DNA of 64,000 nt from Pseudomonas sp. 8O (GTDB lineage Bacteria > Pseudomonadota > Gammaproteobacteria > Pseudomonadales > Pseudomonadaceae): positions 62,001 through 126,000 of the forward strand of contig NZ_LR733263.1 of the NCBI RefSeq assembly GCF_902506495.1, in the 5' to 3' direction. The translations under genes were made by a program, and so were the position numbers. Of the stretch, positions 27,841 to 38,437 are shown in pieces. The notes beneath the pieces are model-generated. The model saw only the letters and a program-made list of their open reading frames with translations, searched no databases and was not told where the DNA came from. Within the stretch, counting starts at the first letter, position 1; each line of letters begins with the position of its first letter.

Positions 27841-27858
27841 GCCGCGCCTGATCCGCAC

Positions 27859-27887
27859 GGCGCACCCCGTTGATCATCGGGTGCGCC
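27859..27887. terminator. hairpin between convergent genes
   Basis: Perfect 9-base arms (GGCGCACCC at 27859-27867 and GGGTGCGCC at 27879-27887) with an 11-base loop lie between the small lipoprotein gene and osmC. It probably ends both transcripts. Confidence 0.6.
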
Positions 27888-27899
27888 GCCGGTACCAGT

Positions 27900-28325
27900 T
27901 CAGGCTTCGAGTATGCCTTCCAGGGTGATCGTAGCCTTCAGCAGCTTGGATACGGGGCAGCCGGTCTTGGCAGCCTCTACGGCTTTCTCGAAGGCGACGC
28001 GTTCGGCGCCCGGGATCTTCGCGCGCAGCGTCAGATGCACCGCGCTGATCTCGAAGCCGCCATCGACCTTCTCCAGGGTCACTTGCGCCTTGGTGTCGAT
28101 GCTCTCGGCGGTCATGCCGGCGTCGCCCAGCTCCTTGGACAGTGCCATGGAAAAACAGCCGGCATGAGCGGCGCCGATCAGCTCTTCGGGGTTGGTGCCG
28201 GGCTTGCCCTCGAAGCGGGTGTTGAAGCCATAGGGCGAGTCCTTGAGGACGCCGCTTTCGGTAGAGATGGTGCCCTTGCCGTCCTTGATACCACCTTGCC
28301 AGTGGGCCGAAGCTGTCTTCTTCAT
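27900..28325 (-). CDS. osmC: OsmC-type peroxiredoxin
   Basis: A 141-residue cytoplasmic hydroperoxide reductase of the OsmC/Ohr superfamily. The peroxidatic Cys in LIGAAHAGCFSMALSKEL (near residue 59) and the resolving Cys in AKTGCPVSKLL (near residue 125) are both present, as is the N-terminal ASAHWQGGIKDGKGTIS typical of OsmC rather than Ohr. It protects against organic peroxides in stationary phase and osmotic stress. Confidence 0.92.
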   Translation of the reverse strand: MKKTASAHWQGGIKDGKGTISTESGVLKDSPYGFNTRFEGKPGTNPEELIGAAHAGCFSMALSKELGDAGMTAESIDTKAQVTLEKVDGGFEISAVHLTLRAKIPGAERVAFEKAVEAAKTGCPVSKLLKATITLEGILEA

Positions 28326-28414
28326 GTGCGTCTCCTATCGAATGAACGGGGCCACCGGTCTGGCGGCCTGTTCTGATTCAGAGGGCTGTCTCGCGTACAA
28401 GTTCGCACTGAGCA

Positions 28415-28473
28415 GGCTGTTGAAAAACCAACTCGGCTTTGGCCTCGTGCGTCGACTAGGTTTTTCAACGGCC
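28415..28473. terminator. hairpin downstream of the LLM oxidoreductase gene
   Basis: Arms GTTGAAAAACC (28419-28429) and GGTTTTTCAAC (28459-28469) form an 11-base perfect stem with a 29-base loop; the flanks GGCT and GGCC extend it with one mismatch. It follows the minus-strand LLM gene closely and overlaps its stop region. It may be a terminator or a degenerate dispersed palindrome. Confidence 0.5.
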
Positions 28474-28475
28474 TA

Positions 28476-29477
28476 TTAGCCGCGTTGCAGCTCGGCAAGA
28501 ATGTCAAAAGCGTGCAGGCGGTCGGCGAAGTCGTACATGTCGCAGGTGAAGATCAGTTCGTCCGCTTCGGTCTGCTCCAGCAGTTGTTCCAGGCGCTGGC
28601 GCACGGTCTGCGGTCCGCCTATGGTGGCCAGGCCGAAGAACTCGCCCACGGCCTGGCGCTCGTGCGGCAGCCACAGGCCGTCCATGCTCGGTACGGGCTT
28701 GCGTTGCACCAGGCTCTGGCCACGGATCAGTGCCAGGATGCGCTGGAACGCGGAGGTGGCCAGATACTGCGCCTGCTCGTCGCTGTCGGCTGCCAGCAGC
28801 GGTACGCCAAGCATCACGTAGGGCTTGTCCAGCACCGCCGAGGGGCGGAAGTGGTTGCGGTAGATGCGGATCGCCTCGTGCATGTAGCGCGGTGCGAAGT
28901 GCGAGGCGAAGGCGTAAGGCAGGCCCTTCATGCCGGCCAGTTGGGCGCTGAACAGGCTGGAGCCGAGCAGCCAGAGCGGCACATTGGTGCCCGCGCCGGG
29001 CATGGCGATCACCCGCTGCCCTTCCTGGCGAGGCCCGAGGTAGGCCTGCAGTTCTTCGACGTCATTGGGGAAGTCGTCGGCGCTGCCATCGCGACTACGG
29101 CGCAGGGCATGGGCTGTGTACTGATCGGCGCCGGGTGCGCGGCCCAGGCCAAGTTCGATACGGCCGGGATAGAGCGTGGCGAGGGTGCCGAACTGTTCCG
29201 CGATCACCAGCGGCGCATGGTTGGGCAGCATCACGCCGCCAGCACCCAGGCGGATTTTCGAGGTGCCGGCGGCCAGGTAGCCGATCAGCACTGAGGTGGC
29301 GGAGCTGGCGATGCCGTCCATGTTATGGTGTTCGGCCACCCAGAAACGCTCGAAACCGAGGCTCTCGACATGGCGAGCCAGCGCCAGCGAATTGTGCAGG
29401 GCCTGAGCGGCATCACCATCGTCGCGAATCGGCGCCAGGTCGAGGGTGGAGAGCTTGATGGAGGCCAGTCGGCTCAT
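28476..29477 (-). CDS. LLM-class flavin-dependent oxidoreductase
   Basis: A 333-residue luciferase-like TIM-barrel protein. The start at [16 protein letters not shown] has a GAGGAG site. Family blocks include [38 protein letters not shown] and [14 protein letters not shown]. This subgroup (MsnO8/YhbW-like) probably uses FMN; no substrate can be assigned. No flavin reductase gene is adjacent. Confidence 0.9.
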   Translation of the reverse strand: MSRLASIKLSTLDLAPIRDDGDAAQALHNSLALARHVESLGFERFWVAEHHNMDGIASSATSVLIGYLAAGTSKIRLGAGGVMLPNHAPLVIAEQFGTLATLYPGRIELGLGRAPGADQYTAHALRRSRDGSADDFPNDVEELQAYLGPRQEGQRVIAMPGAGTNVPLWLLGSSLFSAQLAGMKGLPYAFASHFAPRYMHEAIRIYRNHFRPSAVLDKPYVMLGVPLLAADSDEQAQYLATSAFQRILALIRGQSLVQRKPVPSMDGLWLPHERQAVGEFFGLATIGGPQTVRQRLEQLLEQTEADELIFTCDMYDFADRLHAFDILAELQRG

Positions 29478-29644
29478 GGGGAGTCTCCTCATTACGTGGC
29501 CGGCCACTCTAACGTCTCGGCTGCATGTCGCGCACGCCAGGCCCAGGCATAGTCATCATCAATATGGCTGATAGGCCGGCTGATCTGCGGATCGGAGCGC
29601 CGGGCCATGATGGTTGCGAGCGCTACGCAGTGTGAGTCTGCGAC

Positions 29645-30673
29645 TCAGCCAGCGCCGTGCTGGGAGCGGTATTCGCCAGGGGTCAGACCGGTCCATTGGC
29701 GGAAGGCGCGGAAGAATACGCTGGGTTCGGAGTAGCCCAGCAGCAGGGCGATTTCCGCGGCAGGCAGACGTCCGTCGCGCAGGTGCTGTTCGGCCAACTG
29801 GCGGCGCGTGTCAGCCAGCAGGTGCTGATAGCTGCAGCCTTCTTCGGCCAGCCTACGTTGCAGGGTGCGTTCGCTGACATTCAATGCGCGGGCCAGTTCG
29901 GCGCGGTCGGGCTCGCCGTGCGCCAGTTGCTCGCCGAGCAGGCCGATGACCCGCGCACTGAGGCTGGCACTGGGCAGGCGGGCGAGCAGGGTTTCGGCAT
30001 GCTGGCGCAGCAGTTGCTGCAGCGGCGGGTTGGCCTGGATCAGGGGCACCTGACACAGGTCGCGGGGCAGGGCGATGGCGTAGTCGTCGCTGGCGAACTG
30101 CAGTGGGCAGGCGAACACATCCTGATAGGGCGCAGGGTCGGCAGGTGCAGCGTGACGAAATTGCGCGCCGAGCAGATGGAAGTCGTCGAGCAGCGGCCTG
30201 GTCATCTGCACCCAGCAGGCCATCATCGCCAGTACGCGGATGCGGGTCGCCGGATGCTGCGGATGCAGTGGGCGGTACAGCAGCAACAGGCTGTCGTCGC
30301 GCGTCTCGATATGCAGTTCGCCGCCCTCGCCGCCGAGGCGTTGGTAACGCAGTGCGGCGTGCAGCGCATCGCCCAGTGTGGCGCTGCTCTGCAGCAGGTA
30401 GCTGAGCACGCTGAAGGGCCCGGGCGTCAGGTTGCGCCCGAGCAGCAGACCGGGCTCCGGGTGCTGCAGGCGTACATCCAGCTCGTGCCAGAGGCTTTGC
30501 TGGGTGATGAACGGGATACGTGCGTCAGGATCGGCCAGTTGCTCATCAGCCAGGTTGCAGGCACCGAGCAGGGCCTGACGGTCGAGACCGAGACGGCTGG
30601 CTGCATGTAGCACGGCCTGGGTCAGACTGGCGCTGACCGAGGCCTGTGATGATTCGTGAAGGACGTTCGACAT
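29645..30673 (-). CDS. AraC-family regulator (arabinose-binding-domain type)
   Basis: A 342-residue regulator starting at MSNVLHESSQ (the frame continues upstream but is antisense to the TAXI gene). The N-terminal 200 residues fit the OruR/ArgR-like ligand domain. The C-terminus carries two HTH motifs (RAELARALNVSERTLQRRLAEEG and AEIALLLGYSEPSVFFRAFRQWTG). It is divergent from the first TAXI substrate-binding protein gene, with 171 bases between them, and so is a candidate regulator of that transporter. The ligand is unknown. Confidence 0.88.
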   Translation of the reverse strand: MSNVLHESSQASVSASLTQAVLHAASRLGLDRQALLGACNLADEQLADPDARIPFITQQSLWHELDVRLQHPEPGLLLGRNLTPGPFSVLSYLLQSSATLGDALHAALRYQRLGGEGGELHIETRDDSLLLLYRPLHPQHPATRIRVLAMMACWVQMTRPLLDDFHLLGAQFRHAAPADPAPYQDVFACPLQFASDDYAIALPRDLCQVPLIQANPPLQQLLRQHAETLLARLPSASLSARVIGLLGEQLAHGEPDRAELARALNVSERTLQRRLAEEGCSYQHLLADTRRQLAEQHLRDGRLPAAEIALLLGYSEPSVFFRAFRQWTGLTPGEYRSQHGAG

Positions 30674-30844
30674 TGGCCGATTCTGCCCAATGCCGGGGGT
30701 AGGCGATAGCCCGCGCCCCACACAAGGAGTTACGACCGGTTGTTCAACAAGGCGTGCATATTCGCCGCAAGCGGTTAGACTTCCCACCCGGACGTCGCTC
30801 ACAAGGCACGCTCGCTCAAAACAACAGAAAAAAGGAGATATCCC

Positions 30845-31816
30845 ATGAAAGGCAAATCCTTGGCATGGGTCCTGTCCGCCGCGCTCGCGGGTACTGCCCT
30901 GAGTGGCATGGCACAGGCCGAAGAGAAATTCGTCACCATCGGCACCGGCGGCCAGACCGGCGTCTACTACGTGGCCGGTCAGTCCATCTGCCGCTTCCTC
31001 AACCGTGGCTCGGCTGAGCACGGCATCAAATGCAACGCACCAGCCAGTGGCGGCGGCGTGGCCAACGTGAATGGCATTCGCAGTGGCGAATTCAACTTCG
31101 GCATCATGCAGTCCGACCACCAGTTCAAGGCCCTCAACGGTGCTGCACCGTTCCAGGCTGAAGGTGCGATGAGCGACATCCGCGCCGTGTTCTCGCTGCA
31201 GAGCGAAGTGTTCACCATCCTCGCCCGTCGTGACGCCAACATCAAAAGCTTCGATGACCTCAAGGGCAAGCGTGTCAACGTTGGCAACCCGGGTTCCGGT
31301 CAGCGTGACACCCTGGAAGAGATCATGGCCGTCAAAGGCTGGGATCGCTCGGCCTTCGCCCTGGCTGCCGAGCTGAAGCCGGCCGAGCAGGCCAGTGCTC
31401 TGGGTGACAACAATATCGACGCCATGACCTATTTCGTCGGTCATCCCAACGGCGCGATCCAGGAAGCCACCACCACCACCGACGCCGTTCTGGTTCCGGT
31501 GACCGGCGCCGAGATCGACAAGCTGCTGGCCGAGAAGACCTACTACACCAAGGCTGATATCCCGGGCGGTCTGTACAAGGGCAATGACCAGCCGACCCCG
31601 TCCATCGGCGGCAAGGCTGTGCTGTCCACCAGCGCCAAGGCTGATCCGGAAGTGGTCTATCAACTGGTCAAGTCGGTATTCGACAACATCGATCGCTTCA
31701 AGCGTCTGCACCCTGCCTTCGCTGACCTGAAGGAAGAGGAGATGATCAAGGTCGGTCTGACTGCCCCGCTGCATGAGGGCGCCGCGCGCTACTACAAAGA
31801 GCGCGGCTGGCTGTAA
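30845..31816 (+). CDS. TAXI-family TRAP transporter substrate-binding protein (copy 1)
   Basis: A 323-residue periplasmic binding protein with a signal peptide ending MAQA before EEKFVTIGTGG. The TAXI motif VTIGTGGQTGVYYVAGQSIC and the segment VNVGNPGSGQRDT are hallmarks of the family. Two cysteines (SICRFL and IKCNAP) are conserved in the sister copy at 34631. A strong AAGGAG ribosome site precedes it, and a terminator follows at once, so it is transcribed alone. Relatives bind glutamate, 2-oxoglutarate or similar acids; the substrate here is unknown. It appears to be close to two-thirds identical to copy 2 by eye. Confidence 0.92.
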   Translation: MKGKSLAWVLSAALAGTALSGMAQAEEKFVTIGTGGQTGVYYVAGQSICRFLNRGSAEHGIKCNAPASGGGVANVNGIRSGEFNFGIMQSDHQFKALNGAAPFQAEGAMSDIRAVFSLQSEVFTILARRDANIKSFDDLKGKRVNVGNPGSGQRDTLEEIMAVKGWDRSAFALAAELKPAEQASALGDNNIDAMTYFVGHPNGAIQEATTTTDAVLVPVTGAEIDKLLAEKTYYTKADIPGGLYKGNDQPTPSIGGKAVLSTSAKADPEVVYQLVKSVFDNIDRFKRLHPAFADLKEEEMIKVGLTAPLHEGAARYYKERGWL

Positions 31817-31831
31817 GCCAGCTTTCGGCTG

Positions 31832-31868
31832 ACAGAAAACCGCGGCCTCGGCCGCGGTTTTCTGTTTT
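31832..31868 (+). terminator. rho-independent terminator after TAXI copy 1
   Basis: A perfect 15-base stem (31832-31846 with 31851-31865) with a CTCG loop ends in a TTTTCTGTTTT tract. It lies 16 bases after the stop codon and should separate this gene from the rest of the locus. Confidence 0.9.
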
Positions 31869-31880
31869 CAGGGGCATGAC

Positions 31881-32786
31881 TCAGCCCTGTTCCTCAAGCA
31901 GACCGATCGCCAGGGTCTGCAAACGCTTCAGCAGGGCTTGATGAGCTGCAGAGGGTGTTTCGTCGACCCGCCGCAGCAAGTGCAGCGTTACAGGGATGTT
32001 GGGTTCCAGTGGGCGGGCCTGGACGTCGCCCAGGTTGCCAGACAGTGCGGTAAAAGGATCGACCAGGGCCAGCCCTTGTCCTGCCGCCACCAGCATGCGG
32101 GCCAACTGGTAGGTCTGTACCGAAATGTCGATGCGGGCAGGCGGCTCCAGCTCCTCGATGTGGCCACGCAGCAGGCCGCCCAGCGCATCCCGCGTGTCCA
32201 GGCCAATCAGGCTCAGGCCGGCCATGCTCTGCAGGCGTATCGGTGTCGTGCACGCATCGTCGCTCCACCAACCGGGCGGCGCGATGGCCATCATCCTTCC
32301 CTGTGTCAGAACTTCCGTATGCAGATCCGGGTGCTCGACGCGTTGCAGAGTCAGGCCGAGATCGGCTTCGCGTAGCAACAATGCCTGAACGATTTCACTG
32401 GTGTGCTGGGTCGCGAGGTCGCATCGGATCTGTGGAAACTCGGCGCGCCAGCCGCACACCACGTCGGGAAGCAGAGTCTGCGCCAGAGTGGGGGTACAGA
32501 CGAGGCGCAATGCCCGTTCTTCTCCACGGCGCAAACTGGCAGACAGCCGACGCAGATCCTGGAGTTCGGCGGACAGTCGCTCGGTCTGCTGCTGCAGGAT
32601 TCGCGCTTCTGCGGTGGGGAGCAGCTTGCCGCGCACGCGGCTGAACAGTGCGAACCCCAGCTGTTGTTCCGCATGCTGGAGAATCTTGCTGGCGGCCGGC
32701 TGCGATATATGCAGCAACTCAGCTGCGGCCGTGAGGCTGCCGGTTTGCAAGACCGCCTGAAACAACTCGATATGACGTAGGCGCAT
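31881..32786 (-). CDS. LysR-family regulator of the dadA-like/TAXI locus
   Basis: A 301-residue LysR regulator. The start at MRLRHIELFQAVLQTGS places the HTH (LTAAAELLHISQPAASKILQHAEQQLG) at the usual position; an ATG 12 codons earlier is unlikely because it would cover the operator. The C-terminal effector domain shows no unusual feature. It is divergent from the D-amino-acid-dehydrogenase-like gene, with a T-N11-A dyad between them, and probably controls that gene together with the RidA, TAXI copy 2 and TRAP permease genes. Confidence 0.9.
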   Translation of the reverse strand: MRLRHIELFQAVLQTGSLTAAAELLHISQPAASKILQHAEQQLGFALFSRVRGKLLPTAEARILQQQTERLSAELQDLRRLSASLRRGEERALRLVCTPTLAQTLLPDVVCGWRAEFPQIRCDLATQHTSEIVQALLLREADLGLTLQRVEHPDLHTEVLTQGRMMAIAPPGWWSDDACTTPIRLQSMAGLSLIGLDTRDALGGLLRGHIEELEPPARIDISVQTYQLARMLVAAGQGLALVDPFTALSGNLGDVQARPLEPNIPVTLHLLRRVDETPSAAHQALLKRLQTLAIGLLEEQG

Positions 32787-32819
32787 GATCCGTTCGTGTT
32801 CCCGCGAGACCTGCTGGAG

Positions 32820-32836
32820 CATAACCTGGGGTTATG
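32820..32836. promoter_or_regulatory. LysR-type operator (T-N11-A dyad)
   Basis: CATAACCTGGGGTTATG has perfect 7-base arms around a 3-base centre. Inside it TAACCTGGGGTTA fits the LysR box T-N11-A exactly. It lies 34 bases from the LysR ATG and about 75 bases from the dehydrogenase ATG, in the only region between the divergent genes. Confidence 0.7.
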
Positions 32837-32911
32837 GGCTGCCACTATCTTTTCATTGGTCGGCCGCTCCACGCATCCCTACCCTCAGTCACATTCAGAG
32901 GTGGGAGATGG

Positions 32912-34156
32912 ATGATGCGGGTCGCGGTTATCGGTGGGGGCGTGATAGGCCTGACCACGTCCTATGCCCTGGTTCGCCAGGGTTATCGGGTCGATTTGAT
33001 CGAGCAGCGTGATGAAGTGGCGCTGGAGACCAGCTTCGCCAATGGTGGTCAGCTCAGTTATCGCTATGTTTCGCCGTTGGCCGATGCCGGAGTGCCGCTG
33101 CAGGCGCTGTCCTGGATGCTGCAGGGTAACGCCCCGCTGCGGTTCCGTCCCAGCCTGAGCCCGCACCAGTGGCAATGGTGCCTGCGCTTCCTGTTGGCCT
33201 GCCGCCGCTCGGTGAACCAGCGCAATGGCGAACACCTCCTGCGCCTGGCGTTGTACAGCCAGTCGGTATTACAGGACTGGCGTGAGCATCACTCGCTGGA
33301 CGATTTTTCCTGGCGCGCCAATGGCAAGCTGGTGATCTACCGCAACGCGGCGAGCTGGAACAAGGCGCGCAGCACCATCGGGGAATCGGCACATCAACGC
33401 CCTCTCGACGCCGACCAGTGTCTTGAGCTGGAACCCGCGCTGGAAGGGTTGGCCGGACGATTCCGGGGTGGAATCTTCGCTGCTGGCGACGAGGTTGGCG
33501 ATTGTCATCAGTTTTGCCGGAAGTTGCTGCGCAAGCTGCGCGGCAATCCCTCGTTCCGTCTGCATGCCGGACAGCGGGTCACCGGCATACCCCTGGAGCG
33601 CGGCAGGGTGAGGGCTGTGTCTCTGCAAGACGAGGAGCTGGAGGTAGACCAAGTGGTGGTCGCTGCAGGTGTCGGCAGTGTGGCATTGCTCCGCCCGCTG
33701 GGGTTGCGACTGCCGATTTACCCACTCAAGGGCTACAGCCTCACCTTGCCGCTGGCCGACCTGACAGCGGGCCCGGAAACCAACGTCACCGATTATGACA
33801 ACAAGGTGGTCTACGCCCGCCTGGGTGAGCGCTTGCGGGTTGCCGCCATGGTCGATATCGGCAGTTGGGATGCCACGCCAGACCCGGATCGGCTTGCCGG
33901 GTTGAGGCAGCTTGCTCAGGCCAGCTTTCCGCGGGCGGGCGATTACGCCGCCGCCGAAACCTGGGCAGGCATGCGTCCCGCGACGCCGGAGGGAACGCCG
34001 CTGCTGGGGGCCAGTGGTATCGACAATCTCTGGCTGAACGTGGGCCATGGCAGCCTGGGTTTTACCCTGGCCTGCGGCAGCGCTGAGGTACTGACTCAAC
34101 TGATAGGCCAGCAGCAACCGGCGATCGCTCTCGATGGCATGCAGCTGGCTTCCTGA
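32912..34156 (+). CDS. FAD-dependent D-amino acid dehydrogenase-like protein (DadA type)
   Basis: A flavoprotein of about 414 residues in the DAO/DadA superfamily. The N-terminal dinucleotide motif is AVIGGGVIGLTTSYALVRQG. Downstream come the DadA-like ETSFANGGQLSYRYVSPLAD, the substrate-domain YPLKGYSLTLPL and the C-terminal FAD motif NVGHGSLGFTLACGSAEVL. It is expected to oxidise a D-amino acid (or related amine) to an imine/keto acid, passing electrons to the membrane quinone pool. Two adjacent ATGs occur (32912, 32915); GGGAG ends at 32907 and the second is better spaced. No dadX racemase is adjacent; a RidA-like gene follows instead. Confidence 0.88.
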   Translation: MMRVAVIGGGVIGLTTSYALVRQGYRVDLIEQRDEVALETSFANGGQLSYRYVSPLADAGVPLQALSWMLQGNAPLRFRPSLSPHQWQWCLRFLLACRRSVNQRNGEHLLRLALYSQSVLQDWREHHSLDDFSWRANGKLVIYRNAASWNKARSTIGESAHQRPLDADQCLELEPALEGLAGRFRGGIFAAGDEVGDCHQFCRKLLRKLRGNPSFRLHAGQRVTGIPLERGRVRAVSLQDEELEVDQVVVAAGVGSVALLRPLGLRLPIYPLKGYSLTLPLADLTAGPETNVTDYDNKVVYARLGERLRVAAMVDIGSWDATPDPDRLAGLRQLAQASFPRAGDYAAAETWAGMRPATPEGTPLLGASGIDNLWLNVGHGSLGFTLACGSAEVLTQLIGQQQPAIALDGMQLAS

Positions 34157-34190
34157 GCTCAACGAACACTCATAACAGCAGGAGATTGCC

Positions 34191-34550
34191 ATGTCCGTGC
34201 AACGTATTCAGACCAACGACCGCCTGTCCGGCGCGACGATTTTCTCCGACCTGATCTTTCTTTCCGGCCAGGTCCCGACCGACCGCACCCAGGATGTCTT
34301 GGGCCAGACGGCCCAGGTGCTGGACAAGATCGACGCCCTGCTGGCCGAGGCCGGGTCGGATCGTGCTCATCTGCTCAGCGCGCAGATCTGGCTGAAAGAC
34401 ATCGAAAAGGATTTTGCCGCCATGAACGATGCCTGGAGCCGCTGGCTGCCGGTCGGCTGCGCGCCGGCACGTGCCACGGTCGAGGCGCGTCTGGCCAGCG
34501 CCGATATACGGGTCGAGATCATGGTGACAGCGGTGCGCAAGCCCGCGTAA
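34191..34550 (+). CDS. RidA-family imine deaminase
   Basis: A 119-residue YjgF/YER057c/UK114 protein. The conserved segment FLSGQVP, the Arg in CAPARATVEARLA (equivalent of the catalytic Arg105) and the C-terminal DIRVEIMVTAV are present, so hydrolysis of reactive 2-enamine/imine intermediates is likely. It starts 34 bases after the dehydrogenase stop. RidA would clear the imino acid that the dehydrogenase makes. The trimer forms in the cytoplasm. Confidence 0.9.
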   Translation: MSVQRIQTNDRLSGATIFSDLIFLSGQVPTDRTQDVLGQTAQVLDKIDALLAEAGSDRAHLLSAQIWLKDIEKDFAAMNDAWSRWLPVGCAPARATVEARLASADIRVEIMVTAVRKPA

Positions 34551-34630
34551 CTGCCGCAATGGCTCCATCGATGGTGTCGGCGGTGACGGCCCATCTACCG
34601 TTCGAAAAACAAAAATACGAGGACGTTGAT

Positions 34631-35602
34631 ATGCAGCAACATCGAATCATGGGTTTGTTGGCGTGCGTGCTGGGTAGCAGCCTGTTGGCCAGTCCCCTTG
34701 TCGCCGAAGAGCGCTACGTGACCATCGGCACGGGCGGGCAGACCGGGGTCTATTACACCGCAGGTCAGTCGATCTGCCGTTTCCTCAACCGCAGTGGTGC
34801 CGAGCATGGCATCAAGTGCAACGCACCTTCCTCGGCGGGCAGCGTCAGCAACATCGCTTCGATCAAAGGCGGTGACTATGACTTCGGCTTCATTCAGTCC
34901 GATCACCAGAACAAGGCGCTGACGGGGCAGGCGCCTTTCGACAGGGACGGTGCTGTCGAGGACCTGCGAGTGGTCTTCTCGCTGCAGAGCGAGATCCTTA
35001 CCGTGGTCGCTCGTGCCGACAGCGGCATCCAGCGTTTCGCGGACCTCAAGGGCAAGCGAGTGAATATCGGTGTGCCAGGCTCGGGCAGTCGCGACACATT
35101 CGATGAGGTGATGCAGGCCAGTGGCTGGAGCAAGTCCGACTTCGCGCTCGCGGCCGAGCTGAAACCGGCAGAGATGGCTGCTGCGCTGGGGGACAACAAT
35201 CTGGATGCCATCACCTATGTGGTCGGCCATCCAAGTGGCGCCATCCAGGAAGCGCTGACCACGGTCGATGCCCGCCTGATCCCGGTCACCGGTCCGGGTG
35301 TCGACAAACTCCTGGCCGAGGCCAGCTATTTCACCCGGGCAGATATTCCTGCAGGCCTCTACCCTGGGGTCGCTGAGCCTATTGCGTCGATTGGCGGCAA
35401 GGCCGTACTCGCCACCTCGGCAAAGGCCGATCCCGAGGTCGTCTATCAATTGGTCAAGTCGGTATTCGATAACCTGGAACGCTTCAAGCGTTTGCACCCG
35501 GCGTTTGCCAATCTGCGCGCCGAGGACATGATCAGAGCGGGACTGACGGCTCCGATGCATGAAGGAGCACTACGTTTCTACAAGGAAAAAGGCTGGCTCT
35601 AG
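34631..35602 (+). CDS. TAXI-family TRAP transporter substrate-binding protein (copy 2)
   Basis: A 323-residue periplasmic binding protein, equal in length to copy 1. The signal peptide ends SPLVAEE before RYVTIGTGG. The TAXI block VTIGTGGQTGVYYTAGQSIC and the segment VNIGVPGSGSRDT match copy 1 closely, and the 3' ends (SAKADPEVVYQLVKSVFDN) are identical. The start ATG has a GAGGA site. Being joined to the dehydrogenase and RidA genes, it probably brings the enzyme's substrate to the TRAP permease. Confidence 0.92.
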   Translation: MQQHRIMGLLACVLGSSLLASPLVAEERYVTIGTGGQTGVYYTAGQSICRFLNRSGAEHGIKCNAPSSAGSVSNIASIKGGDYDFGFIQSDHQNKALTGQAPFDRDGAVEDLRVVFSLQSEILTVVARADSGIQRFADLKGKRVNIGVPGSGSRDTFDEVMQASGWSKSDFALAAELKPAEMAAALGDNNLDAITYVVGHPSGAIQEALTTVDARLIPVTGPGVDKLLAEASYFTRADIPAGLYPGVAEPIASIGGKAVLATSAKADPEVVYQLVKSVFDNLERFKRLHPAFANLRAEDMIRAGLTAPMHEGALRFYKEKGWL

Positions 35603-35703
35603 GTCGGGTGGAGATAACCTGGCTGAGCGCTAAAACGGGCGCAGTTGAGTTTGTATAGGTAAACTGCGTGCCTAGAGACCCGCTAACAGGGTCAAGAAAC
35701 CGG

Positions 35704-35736
35704 GCCCCTCCGTCAGTGAGGGGCTCGCCGTTTTAT
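35704..35736 (+). terminator. hairpin (partial terminator) between TAXI copy 2 and the TRAP permease
   Basis: Arms GCCCCTC (35704-35710) and GAGGGGC (35718-35724) form a stem followed by TCGCCGTTTT. A second dyad (CGCAGTT/AACTGCG, 35641-35669) lies just upstream. Inside an apparent operon these may reduce permease expression relative to the binding protein. Confidence 0.5.
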
Positions 35737-35764
35737 CAGAATGACAACGTAGGTGTACCCCCCT

Positions 35765-38323
<2,559 letters not shown>

Positions 38324-38340
38324 AACGCGGCCTCACCTCC

Positions 38341-38371
38341 AACAAGGCAGCTTCGGCTGCCTTGTTCGTTT
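38341..38371 (+). terminator. rho-independent terminator after the TRAP permease
   Basis: AACAAGGCAGC-TTCG-GCTGCCTTGTT is a perfect 11-base stem with a stable UUCG tetraloop, followed by CGTTT. It lies 17 bases after the stop codon. Confidence 0.85.
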
Positions 38372-38437
38372 ATGCCCTGGCGGCGGGTTGCTAGACTCGC
38401 CGACCTGACCATGTAGACCACAAGGACTCAGCCCGTC

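Noticed and set aside
28415..28473. Insertion sequence end or MITE.
   Set aside because: Only a single 11-base dyad is seen, with no transposase and no flanking target duplication.
30674..31774. Minus-strand open frame running upstream of the AraC-type gene, through the TAXI copy 1 gene.
   Set aside because: It is antisense to a clear binding protein gene; the AraC domains begin only at the ATG at 30673.
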